From Phycisphaerales bacterium (GTDB lineage Bacteria; Planctomycetota; Phycisphaerae; Phycisphaerales; SM1A02), in NCBI GenBank assembly GCA_018882625.1, contig VERO01000006.1, positions 1-22,532 of the forward strand: a DNA stretch of 22,532 bases. Direction: 5' to 3'. A model generated the notes under the pieces. That model searched no databases, was not told the origin of the DNA, and worked only from the letters and a program-made list of their open reading frames with translations. The position numbers and the translations under genes were made by a program. Within the stretch, counting starts at the first letter, position 1; the number at the start of each line of letters is the position of its first letter. Positions 14,364 through 22,084 of the stretch are shown piece by piece.

Positions 14364-15140
14364 ATGAGAGACCGCGACCTGCACGCCCAGATCCATGGAA
14401 TCGCCGCTCCGTGGCACGTCACTGACGTGCGCCTCGACGTGCCTGCAGGCACGGTGGAGGTGATCGTCGAGCACCGGGGCGATGCGTGCTGCCCCAAGTG
14501 CGGCAAGCCCTGCCCGGGCTACGACACGCGCCTGCGCCGCTGGCGCCAACTGGACACCTGCCAGCTGCAGACGCTGCTGGTGGCGGACGTGCTGGGTGTG
14601 GAGTGCGAAGAGCACGGCGTGGTGCAGGCAGCGACGCCGTGGTCCGAGCCCGGATCGCGCTTCACGGCGCTCTTCAAGCGCAAGGTGATCGACTGGCTTC
14701 GGGAAGCGCACTTCAGCGCCGTGGCGCGCCACCTCGGAGATGCGGTGAACACGGTGCGCAAGGCGGAGCACAAGCGCTTGCGGGCCGACGGAGACCGAAT
14801 TCTTGTGGGCACGAAGCACCTGTGGCTGGAGAGTCCGGCGTCAATGCGTCCGGAGCGGAGGTCGATGCTGTCGCAGCTCAAGGGCATCTGCACCCGCACA
14901 GGCCGTGCGTGGGCCCTGAAGGAGCTGGCCGCGAAGCTGTGGGACTACGTGAGCCCCGACTGGGCGCGAAGGGCGTGGACCGCCTGGGCAGCGCTTGCAT
15001 CACGGAGCAGGCTCGAGCCGATGGTGCCTGCGGCGCGGATGGTGCGCACGCACCGCGAGCCCTTCCGCAACGCCATCCTCTTCCACCTGGGCGGCCTGCA
15101 CCTCTACCCAAGGCCCGCGTCAGCCCACACGGTTTCCTGA
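14364..15140 (+). pseudogene. ISL3-family transposase remnant, catalytic core deleted
   Basis: An open frame of 258 residues, against about 400 for intact members. The N-terminus is normal: CCPKCGKPCPGYD (C43, C46), then C81EEH84 of the ISL3 zinc finger, then a helix-turn-helix (WLREAHFSAVARHLG). At about residue 125 it jumps straight to DAVNTVRKAEHK. In full-length relatives that segment follows the two catalytic Asp residues, so roughly 110 residues are missing. Normal C-terminal sequence follows (GTKHLWL, AKLWDYVSPDWARRAW, SRLEPM). At about residue 230 a second jump (VRTH to REPFRNAILFHLGGLHLYP) removes the NxRSEG segment with the catalytic Glu. Both deletions keep the frame. The stop lies inside the right inverted repeat. 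The product could still bind the ends but cannot catalyse transposition. The missing lengths are estimated from memory of the family. Confidence 0.82.
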
Positions 15141-15147
15141 AGCGCCC
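15112..15147. repeat. ISL3 right terminal inverted repeat
   Basis: Its reverse complement reads GGGCG, then the 19-base core with two mismatches to the left end, then CTGACGCGGGCC. It contains the stop codon of the transposase remnant (15138-15140). The ATG at 15151 begins four bases beyond it. Confidence 0.8.
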
Positions 15148-15228
15148 GAAATGAGTACACGCGACAGAGTGCATGCACGCGGCAGCCTGCGGCGGCTGAT
15201 CGCACAGGGTTCATGGGAAGAGCGCGCC

Positions 15229-15723
15229 ATGGCTATCTCGACACCGCTGAGCATTGATGATGAGGGAGTGCTCAATCTCATGCCCGACTTCGACGCGCTT
15301 CGGACGTGGGAGCTGATTCGCGTGTCCAAGGCGCCTGTGACGGTGGACCGCATCGTGCTCGCCTTCGATGACGGGAACCCTCGGTCGGTTGCGCGGGCCA
15401 CACGGTCCGCCGATTCAGTCCGTGATGAGTTCACCCGGTGTGTGGCTCAGCATGCAGATGCGTCATTCCATCCCAAGGAGGGGTTTCGGTTCAGGCTGCA
15501 CTGCATGAAGCGGTGTGCCAAGGAGGACCTGGCTGAACTGCGGAGGCTCATGTTGCCGGTTGTGGCCTTCCTGTCGACGCCGCGTCCGGTGCCCGCACGC
15601 GGGAACGACGAGTCGAATGATGTATCCGGCGTGTCGAGTCGCGCGCCCCGGGAGAGGGAGGTGGCATTGGCGCTGGCCGCTCGGCTTGCGCGCTACGGGC
15701 ACCGAAAGCTCGGGGAGCGGTGA
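15229..15723 (+). CDS. Hypothetical protein downstream of the ISL3 element
   Basis: 164 residues from the ATG at 15229, which has GGGAAG eight bases upstream. The frame is also open from an ATG at 15151, giving 190 residues, but that start has no ribosome-binding site and abuts the insertion element. I do not recognise the family. Residues about 15-60 (VLNLMPDFDALRTWELIRVSK, then APVTVDRIVLAF) have the helix-strand look of a winged-helix DNA-binding domain, but the similarity is weak. The middle contains FHPKEGFRFRLHC and MKRC; the C-terminus is a basic helix. No membrane segments. The insertion may have separated it from its native promoter. It converges on the efflux operon. Confidence 0.5.
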   Translation: MAISTPLSIDDEGVLNLMPDFDALRTWELIRVSKAPVTVDRIVLAFDDGNPRSVARATRSADSVRDEFTRCVAQHADASFHPKEGFRFRLHCMKRCAKEDLAELRRLMLPVVAFLSTPRPVPARGNDESNDVSGVSSRAPREREVALALAARLARYGHRKLGER

Positions 15724-15740
15724 CCGGACGAGGGGTCGGT
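15723..15740. terminator. Small hairpin at the 3' end of the orphan gene
   Basis: ACCGGAC pairs with GTCGGT around GAGGG with one bulged base, directly at the stop codon. A second short stem lies at 15864-15881 (CCGTC/GACGG), just past the convergent outer-membrane gene. Both lack T-runs and are weak. They may separate the convergent transcripts. The remaining bases between 15724 and 15886 hold no credible gene. Confidence 0.25.
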
Positions 15741-15886
15741 GAATGACGACGCTTGCGACTGGCACGTGATCTGGGTCCGCTGGCCGCACGGAACGAACGC
15801 CGACCAAGGGCGGGAGTTCCGCAGTTCCATGACGCGTAAGCAGATTGGGTGTGAGGGAAGGTGCCGTCAGCCCTTCGACGGTGCCA

Positions 15887-17398
15887 CTACTTGGGAATGG
15901 CTGGCGCCGCGAGCACGTTGCCACCGCCAAGCGCCTGATAGGTGTTCACGATGGCGGCGAGCTGCTCCTGCTTCGTCTCGATGACCAGCAGCTTGGCCTC
16001 GAGCAGGTCGCGCTGCGTGAAGAGCACTTCGCTGTACTCGACGCGCGCGCTCTGGAACAGCTGGCTGGCGGAGGCCACTGATGCCTCAAGCGAGAGCATC
16101 TGTTCGGTCTTCAGCTGCATGCTCCGGCGGTACTTCTGCACCATCGAGAGCCGCGTCACAACCTCTGTGAACGCCGCAATCACCGTGCGCTGGTACTCGT
16201 AGATCGCGGTCAGCTGCATGGCGTTGGCAGCCAGGAACTCCGCCTGCAGTTCCGCCGTGTTGACCAGCGGCGCCACCAGCCCGCCGGCGATGTTGGCGGC
16301 GATGGACTCTGGCGTCTGGAACATGTAGGCAGCGCTGTTGGCCTCGTAGCCCACGCCTCCGGTCAGCGTCAGCCGGGGATAGAAGGCCGTTCGCGCCACC
16401 GTGAGCTCCATGCCGGCCGACTGGATCTCCAGTTCCGCGCGTCGGATGTCTGGACGGTTGTGGAGCAGGTCCGACGGGACGCCCAGGTTCAGCGCCTCGT
16501 TGTCCAGCTCCAGGAAGCGGCCACTGTCGCGCTCGATGGCCTGCGGGTAGCGACCGACGAGCGTATTGATCCGATTTTCGGCCTCGACCACCTTCTGCTG
16601 CAGGATCAGCCGCTCGCTCTCGTTGCGCTTGACCTCCGCCTCGAAACGCTGAACGGCAAGCTGGGTTCCGCCGATCGCCTGCATCTTCCTCTGCGCGATC
16701 CCCAGGCTCTGCTGCTGAAGCGCGATCATCTGGTCGATCACCTGCAGGCGCGCATCGAGGCCCAGCAGCGTGTAGTAGCTCTCCGCAACTTCAGCCACCA
16801 GCCGGGTGACGATGTAGTTGCGGCCCTCGGCGCTGGCGAGCATGTGCAGGCGCGCTGCGTCCTCGGCAGCACGCAACCTGCCCCAGATGTCAAGTTCCCA
16901 CGCAAACTCCGTGGCCACCAGGAATCCGGGCAGCGGATCGGAAAATGGCACGCCGGGCGCCAGCTCCAGCTGCTCCTCCACGGCGCCTTCGGTGGTGTAC
17001 TTCGAGGGGGTGCTCAGCGTTGCGCCCAGGGCGAGGTCCACCGAGGGCATGTACTTGCCGGATCTTGCCAGAACCTTGCTGGATTCGATCTCGATCCGCT
17101 CCGCCAGGATCTTGAGCTCTAGGTTGTTCTTGAGCGCGTCCGCAATCAGTCGCGTGAGCACAGGATCGCGGAAGAAGTCCTCGATGCTCGTGAGCCCGGA
17201 GCTCGGCGCATCGGGACCGGTGGCGGCATCTGTGAACGCCGCGGGGACTTCGGGTGCCGGCTGGGCCTCGCGGGTCTGCGGGATCGAGCAGGACGCCAGG
17301 GGAAGCAAGAGGATGGCCGTGCCGGCGATCCACTGGGCGGCCACGGGTGCCGTGCGGCGCCTTGTCACTGCGGCATGCATGGTGTGGTCAAGCGTCAA
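15887..17398 (-). CDS. RND efflux outer-membrane factor (TolC/OprM-NodT type lipoprotein)
   Basis: 503 residues from a TTG at 17398, or 497 from the ATG at 17380. The TTG has GAGG six bases upstream, inside the last codons of the pump gene, and would overlap that gene by 11 bases. The ATG lies just after the pump stop without a good Shine-Dalgarno. The lipoprotein signal ends LLLPLASC (Cys37 from the TTG). The body has the duplicated long-helix architecture of the family: AWELDIWGRLRAAEDAAR, RPDIRRAELEIQSA near the middle repeat boundary, FYPRLTLTGGVGYE, and a last helix pair ending VNTYQALGGG. It forms the trimeric exit duct of the pump encoded upstream. The typical landmarks are all present and the length is usual. 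Confidence 0.93.
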   Translation of the reverse strand: MTLDHTMHAAVTRRRTAPVAAQWIAGTAILLLPLASCSIPQTREAQPAPEVPAAFTDAATGPDAPSSGLTSIEDFFRDPVLTRLIADALKNNLELKILAERIEIESSKVLARSGKYMPSVDLALGATLSTPSKYTTEGAVEEQLELAPGVPFSDPLPGFLVATEFAWELDIWGRLRAAEDAARLHMLASAEGRNYIVTRLVAEVAESYYTLLGLDARLQVIDQMIALQQQSLGIAQRKMQAIGGTQLAVQRFEAEVKRNESERLILQQKVVEAENRINTLVGRYPQAIERDSGRFLELDNEALNLGVPSDLLHNRPDIRRAELEIQSAGMELTVARTAFYPRLTLTGGVGYEANSAAYMFQTPESIAANIAGGLVAPLVNTAELQAEFLAANAMQLTAIYEYQRTVIAAFTEVVTRLSMVQKYRRSMQLKTEQMLSLEASVASASQLFQSARVEYSEVLFTQRDLLEAKLLVIETKQEQLAAIVNTYQALGGGNVLAAPAIPK

Positions 17399-20300
17399 GT
17401 TGCACCTCTTCGGGATTGGTGTGCTCGAAGGTCTCGCTCAGCGGCTCGGTGACCTCATCCCGTAGGAGCTTCTTTCCGTCGCTGATCCTGGCGAAGATGT
17501 AGTAGAGGCCGGGAATGATGAAGAGGCCGATCTGGGTGCCCAGCAGCATTCCCCCGACGCCTGTCGCACCGATTGTCCTGTTGCCGATCGCGCCAGCGCC
17601 CGTCGAGAGGAGCAGCGGAAGCAGGCCCGAGATGAACGCGAAGGACGTCATCTGGATCGGTCGCAGCCGGGAGCGTCCGCCCTCGATCGCGGCCTCGGCC
17701 AGGGACAGGCCGGCGCGACGCCGCTGGACCGCGAACTCGATGATGAGGATCGCATCCTTGCCGAGAAGTCCCACCAGCATGATCAGCCCGATCTGGGCGT
17801 ACACGTCATTGGCGAGGCCGAACTGCCCGAGCAGCAGGAATGAGCCGCACAGGCCGACCGGCAGCGAGAAGATCACGGCCAGAGGGAGGATGAAGCTCTC
17901 GTACTGGGCCACCAGCACCAGGTAGACGAATGCGACCACGATGACGAAGAGGTAGACCGCCTCGTTGCCCTTCCTGGACTCGTCGTACGACAGCCCCTCC
18001 CATCCGATGTCGTATCCCTTGGGAAGCACCTGCTTCGCCACCTCGCGGATGGCTGCGATCGCCTGGCCGCTGCTGAATCCCGCGGCTGGGGAGCCCTGGA
18101 TCGTGGCCGATGGATAGAGGTTGTACCGCGTGATCTCGTTCAGGCCCTGCTTGGGCCGGAGTCTCATGAAAGACGAGTATGGCACCGGCTCGCCTGCCTC
18201 GTTGTTGACGAACATGCTGTCGAGGTCGCTGGGCAATCTCCGGAACTCCGGCGCCGCCTGCACGTAGACCTTGTAGAACTGCCCGAATCGCACGAAGCCC
18301 TGCTCGTAGGTGCTGCCGATGAGGATGTTCAGGTTGTCGAGCGCCTTGCCGATCGACACGCCCTTCTGCATCGCGATGTCGTTGTCGATGACCAGCTCGT
18401 ACTGGGGGTAGTTGCTGGTGAAGAAGGTGAACAGCCCGGTGAGCTCCTGCCGCTTGGCCAGGGCGTCCATGAAGTTCGCGGTCACCTTGCCAAGCTCGGC
18501 GTAGTCGAGGCGGTTCGTCTTGTCGAGCAGGCGCATCGAGAATCCACCCGCGGCGCCGAATCCGGGTACGGCCGGGGGCTCGAAGAACTCGATCTTCACG
18601 TTGGTCATGCGGCGGCACTTCTCCTCGAGCCGTGCGATGACATCGCGTGCAGTCAGGTCGCGTGTCTTCCAGTCGGAGAGGTTGATGATGCAGGTGCCGG
18701 CATTCGAGCCGCGCCCTTCGGTCAGCACCTCGTAGCCGGCGAGTGAGGTGACCGACTTGACTTCGGCGATCTCCTTCGCGATCGACTGGAGCTCGCCTGA
18801 CTTGGCGTTCGTGTACTCCAGCGTCGAGCCTGGAGGCGTCTGGATGATCCCGTAGATGACGCCCTGGTCCTCGTTCGGGATGAATCCGCTGGGCAGGCTG
18901 GTGTTCAGGAAGTACACACCGATGGCGAAGACCCCGATGGTCGCGAACGTGAGCGTGCGGCGTGTCACGATCTTCCGAAGTGCGCCGGCGTAGCTGGAGG
19001 TGACGAGCCCAATCAGGCGGTCGAATGGGCGCTGCAGGACGGGGACCAGGACGATCAGGATTCCTGCCGGACCCCAGAGCGAGAACGCGAGCCAGCCGAT
19101 CAGGGTGAGGATGGGCAGGCCAACAAGCGCACGCATGGCGAGGGCGCGGCGCGTCCGGCGTCCGGTGCGCGCCTCGGTGTGCCCATGTTCGTGCGGCTTC
19201 AGGATCATGGCGCAGAGCACCGGGGTCAGCGTCAGCGCCACGACGCCGGACAGGATGATCGAGGTCGCCATCGTGATGCCGAACTGCGCGTAGAAGGCGC
19301 CGATGGGTCCCGGCACGAACGTGACAGGCACGAACACGGCAGCCATGACGAGCGTGATCGCGATGATGGCGCCGCTTATCTCGTGGAGCACCTCCATCGA
19401 GGCCGCGTAGGGTGACAGCGACTTCGAGCGCATCTTGGCGTGGACTGCCTCGACGACGACGATCGCGTCATCGACGACGACGCCGATGGCGAGCACCATG
19501 GCAAAGAGCGTGATCAGGTTGATCGACAGGCCGAAGAGCTTGACGACGAAGAAGGTGCCGATGAGCGATACCGGCACGGCGAGCGTCGGGATCAGCGTCG
19601 AGCGCAGGTCGCCAAGGAACATGTACACGACGATGCACACCAGGACGAAGGCCTCGAGCAGCGTGTGCAGGACCTTCTCGATCGAGGCATCGAGGAACGA
19701 GGACACGTCGTATGCAATCTGGTAGTCCATCCCCGGCGGGAACGACTCCGCCTTGATCGACTCCAGCGCCTCCTTCACCTGCGCGATCACGGCGCTGGCA
19801 TTGGAGTTCGGGGCCTGCTTCAGCACGATGGATGCCGCCGGATGCCCATCGACGTTGGAGTAGATGTCGAAGAACTCGGGGCCGAGCTCCACGGTGGCGA
19901 CATCCTTGAGCCTGAGGATCTCGCCTCCCGGTGTGGCACGCAGGATGATGTCCGCGTACTGCTCCGGCTTGTTGTAGCGGCCGACATAGGTCAGCACGTA
20001 CTCCGTCGACTGCGAGGTCTTGCCCGTCGCCTGCCCGATGCGACCTGGCGAGCCGATCACGCTCTGCTCGGCGAGGGCCTCCATGACGTCCGCCGACGAG
20101 ACCCCGTAGGCGCGCATCCGCTCGGGATTGAGCCAGACCCGCATCGCGTAGGCCCGGTTCCCGAGGTTGCGCGGAAGGCCCATGCCCTGGATGCGCTTCA
20201 GGACCGGCATCACATTGGCGTTGGCGAAGTTGTAGAGGAATGCCTGGTCGGCGCCCGGATCGGTGCTGAAGACATTCACGTACATCAGCAGGCTGGGCAC

Positions 20301-20696
20301 CACCTGGCTGACGAGGATGCCCTCGCGCTGGACAAGGGGGGGCAGCCGGCTCATCACGATATTGACCCGGTTCTGGACGTTGACGACGTTGATGTCCGGA
20401 TCCGTGCCCGGCTCGAAGTAGATCCTGATGGTGGCCTCGCCGGCGCTGGTCGCGTCCGAGGCGATGTAGCGCATGCCCTGCACGCCGTTGATCGACTGCT
20501 CGAGCGGGATGAGCACCGAATCGACGAGCACGTCGGCGCTTGCGCCCGGGTACGCGATGGCGACCTCGACAGTCGGTGGTGCGATCGACGGATACTGGGA
20601 GATCGGAAGCGTCCTGATGCCAAGCACCCCGAGGAACACGAGGATGATCGAGATCACGATCGCAAGAGCCGGACGGTGGAGGATCTTCGTGAACAT
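17388..20696 (-). CDS. RND efflux pump permease, HAE1 family (AcrB-like)
   Basis: An 1102-residue inner-membrane pump. It has the N-terminal helix, PTVEVAIAYPGASADVL, the proton-relay Asp pair in helix 4 (GVVVDDAIVVVEA, D409 and D410), GFIPNEDQG at 604-612 starting the second half, and the helix 10 Lys in LLGKDAILIIEFA (K980). This is the AcrB-type set for drug/proton antiport, not the CusA/CzcA heavy-metal set. At about 1,050 residues AcrB is shorter: the extra length includes the central loop at about 501-560, which has an HEHGH motif, an Arg-rich patch and one or two extra hydrophobic segments (MRALVGLPILTLIGWLAFSL, then GILIVLVPVL). The ATG at 20696 has GAGG five bases upstream. It lies 37 bases after the adaptor gene and overlaps or abuts the outer-membrane gene. 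Confidence 0.95.
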   Translation of the reverse strand: MFTKILHRPALAIVISIILVFLGVLGIRTLPISQYPSIAPPTVEVAIAYPGASADVLVDSVLIPLEQSINGVQGMRYIASDATSAGEATIRIYFEPGTDPDINVVNVQNRVNIVMSRLPPLVQREGILVSQVVPSLLMYVNVFSTDPGADQAFLYNFANANVMPVLKRIQGMGLPRNLGNRAYAMRVWLNPERMRAYGVSSADVMEALAEQSVIGSPGRIGQATGKTSQSTEYVLTYVGRYNKPEQYADIILRATPGGEILRLKDVATVELGPEFFDIYSNVDGHPAASIVLKQAPNSNASAVIAQVKEALESIKAESFPPGMDYQIAYDVSSFLDASIEKVLHTLLEAFVLVCIVVYMFLGDLRSTLIPTLAVPVSLIGTFFVVKLFGLSINLITLFAMVLAIGVVVDDAIVVVEAVHAKMRSKSLSPYAASMEVLHEISGAIIAITLVMAAVFVPVTFVPGPIGAFYAQFGITMATSIILSGVVALTLTPVLCAMILKPHEHGHTEARTGRRTRRALAMRALVGLPILTLIGWLAFSLWGPAGILIVLVPVLQRPFDRLIGLVTSSYAGALRKIVTRRTLTFATIGVFAIGVYFLNTSLPSGFIPNEDQGVIYGIIQTPPGSTLEYTNAKSGELQSIAKEIAEVKSVTSLAGYEVLTEGRGSNAGTCIINLSDWKTRDLTARDVIARLEEKCRRMTNVKIEFFEPPAVPGFGAAGGFSMRLLDKTNRLDYAELGKVTANFMDALAKRQELTGLFTFFTSNYPQYELVIDNDIAMQKGVSIGKALDNLNILIGSTYEQGFVRFGQFYKVYVQAAPEFRRLPSDLDSMFVNNEAGEPVPYSSFMRLRPKQGLNEITRYNLYPSATIQGSPAAGFSSGQAIAAIREVAKQVLPKGYDIGWEGLSYDESRKGNEAVYLFVIVVAFVYLVLVAQYESFILPLAVIFSLPVGLCGSFLLLGQFGLANDVYAQIGLIMLVGLLGKDAILIIEFAVQRRRAGLSLAEAAIEGGRSRLRPIQMTSFAFISGLLPLLLSTGAGAIGNRTIGATGVGGMLLGTQIGLFIIPGLYYIFARISDGKKLLRDEVTEPLSETFEHTNPEEVQLDA

Positions 20697-20733
20697 GGGT
20701 GCCTCGGGGATGGGGTCTTGAGCGCCGGACCGG

Positions 20734-21891
20734 TCACTCGGCGTAGAACTTCAGCTTTGAGAGTGCCTCTTCGGCGGGGCGGATCTCGTAGTGCTCGAGC
20801 TTCTGTCCGTCACGTACCTGGGCGACGCCCTCGAGGACGATCCGGTCGACGTCGGCGAGGCCGTCTCGGATCACGAAGATGTCCTCGAGTTCACGATCGA
20901 CCGCGATCTCGCGCTGGCGCACGATGCCATCCTCGCCGACGACGTACACGTACCTCTTCGCGAGCACCGAGAAGGTCGCCCGTTGCGGGATCACGATGGC
21001 GTCGCGGACAATCCGGTTCATCAGCACCTTGCCTGTCTGCCCGTTGCGCAGCAGGTAGGTCGGGTTCTGGAAGTCCGCCCGGAAGGCGATGTTGCCGGTC
21101 TCGTTGTCGAAGTCAGCCTCGATCGCGCCGATGGATCCGCGTTCGGGAAACTTCTGGCCATTGGCCAGCAGGAGCTCGATGGCCTGGTCGCCTGCTGAAT
21201 CCCTCTCCGCGGCGACGTACTCGAGATACCGGGCCTCCGGGACGTTGAAGTAGACCCACATCACGCTGTTGTCGGAGATGGTGGTGAGGACGTCGCCCTC
21301 GTCCACGAGGCTTCCGTGCTGCTCCTCGAAACGGTCGATGATGCCATCGAAGGGCGCGCGGACCGAGGTGAAGCCCAGCTCGACCTCGGCAAGCCGGACA
21401 CGGGCCTCGGCCTGGGCAAGCTTGGCCTCCGCGAGAGAGAGCTCCTGGGCGGAGATCACATTGCTCTCAACGAGCTTCCGTGCATTGGCGCATTCGATCC
21501 GGGCGGCCTCCGCTTCAGCGCGCTCAGCCTCGACCCGCGCCTGGTAGGCCGCCGGAAAGATCTTGAAGAGCAGGTCGCCCGCCTTGACGCGCTGCCCCTC
21601 CTTGACCGTGATGGGCTCCAGGTATCCACCGGCCAGCGGGCGAATGTCGACATGCCGGCATGACCGGATGCGACCGACATACTCCTGCGTGATCGTGACA
21701 TCGCGGCGCGCGGGGGTGGTGAGCCACACCGCGTGTTCGCCATGCGCTGCATGGTCCGATGGCGTGCCGGGGTCGCCGTGCTCCGCTCCCGCGGAGGCAT
21801 GTTCGGCACTCTGATTCGGATGTTTGTCGCAGCCCTGAAGCGCTGGAGTGACTAGCAGCAGGGTGAAGAACAGGTGCCTGAGGACGCTCAT
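20734..21891 (-). CDS. RND periplasmic adaptor (membrane fusion protein), lipoprotein
   Basis: A 385-residue protein from the ATG at 21891, with GGAG five bases upstream; a longer reading to 21942 would bury the signal. The lipoprotein signal ends LQGC (Cys21). A His-rich linker follows (His at about 24, 30, 37, 45, 48 and 51). The adaptor domains come next: barrel-sandwich half GGYLEPITVKEGQRVKAGDLLFKI, a helical hairpin (about 110-155), second half FTSVRAPFDGIIDRFEEQHG, then beta-barrel and membrane-proximal parts (IVIPQRATFSVLAKRYVYVV). It links pump and outer-membrane duct. First gene of the efflux operon; two inverted repeats lie directly upstream. Similar His-rich linkers occur in planctomycete adaptors as I recall them, so metal binding is possible but not shown. 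Confidence 0.94.
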   Translation of the reverse strand: MSVLRHLFFTLLLVTPALQGCDKHPNQSAEHASAGAEHGDPGTPSDHAAHGEHAVWLTTPARRDVTITQEYVGRIRSCRHVDIRPLAGGYLEPITVKEGQRVKAGDLLFKIFPAAYQARVEAERAEAEAARIECANARKLVESNVISAQELSLAEAKLAQAEARVRLAEVELGFTSVRAPFDGIIDRFEEQHGSLVDEGDVLTTISDNSVMWVYFNVPEARYLEYVAAERDSAGDQAIELLLANGQKFPERGSIGAIEADFDNETGNIAFRADFQNPTYLLRNGQTGKVLMNRIVRDAIVIPQRATFSVLAKRYVYVVGEDGIVRQREIAVDRELEDIFVIRDGLADVDRIVLEGVAQVRDGQKLEHYEIRPAEEALSKLKFYAE

Positions 21892-21902
21892 GACATCTCC
21901 AA

Positions 21903-21921
21903 TCCGAGCTCTGCGCTCGGA
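21903..21921. promoter_or_regulatory. Perfect inverted repeat next to the adaptor ribosome-binding site
   Basis: TCCGAGC and GCTCGGA form a perfect seven-base inverted repeat around TCTGC. It sits four bases upstream of the GGAG of the adaptor gene. It could be a repressor operator or an mRNA hairpin affecting translation. No regulator gene is adjacent. Confidence 0.45.
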
Positions 21922-21953
21922 AACCCAATGTGTGGGCAGCATTGCTCCGGAAT

Positions 21954-21969
21954 CCGACCTGAAGGTCGG
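21954..21969. promoter_or_regulatory. Perfect 16-base inverted repeat upstream of the efflux operon
   Basis: CCGACCTGAAGGTCGG is a perfect seven-base inverted repeat with a two-base centre, about 63 bases before the adaptor start. The short spacer favours a protein-binding site (dimeric regulator) over a stable RNA hairpin. The cognate regulator is not in the window. Confidence 0.5.
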
Positions 21970-22084
21970 GACGCGAGCGTGTGATCAGATTGAGGGAATG
22001 CCACCAAGCTGCTGCTCGGGCATGACGGGCCCGATCACGATCGCAACTGAATGGCCTAGAGTGACCCTAAGGCGGGCCTGTGAA

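Larger units (their letters stand above)
14285..15147 (+). mobile_element. Defective ISL3-family insertion element (about 0.86 kb)
   Basis: Both ends carry an inverted repeat. The left core CTTCGGGAATCCGTGTGGG (14289-14307) matches the reverse complement of 15124-15142 at 17 of 19 positions. The match continues inward (TGA, GCGGGCC) and outward (GGG) with single-base gaps. Between them lies one ORF with ISL3 transposase N- and C-terminal sequence but no catalytic core. Intact ISL3 elements are usually about 1.3-1.6 kb. I see no clear 8-base target duplication: the left flank is CCCTTTAC and the right flank GAAATGAG. This suggests an old or rearranged insertion. It cannot transpose itself but could be moved in trans if an intact relative exists. 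Confidence 0.8.

Noticed and set aside
14486..15154. 222-codon frame overlapping the transposase remnant in another phase
   Set aside because: The zinc finger, helix-turn-helix and C-terminal transposase motifs are all in the frame starting at 14364; the overlapping frame is a shadow.
15739..15984. 81-codon plus-strand frame overlapping the 3' end of the outer-membrane factor gene
   Set aside because: About a third of it is antisense to the outer-membrane factor; no ribosome-binding site and no recognisable feature.
19440..21248. 602-codon open frame on the plus strand across the pump and adaptor genes
   Set aside because: It is antisense to two unmistakable genes, is very rich in Asp, Arg, His and Gly, and has no recognisable motif. 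High GC in third codon positions keeps such antisense frames open.
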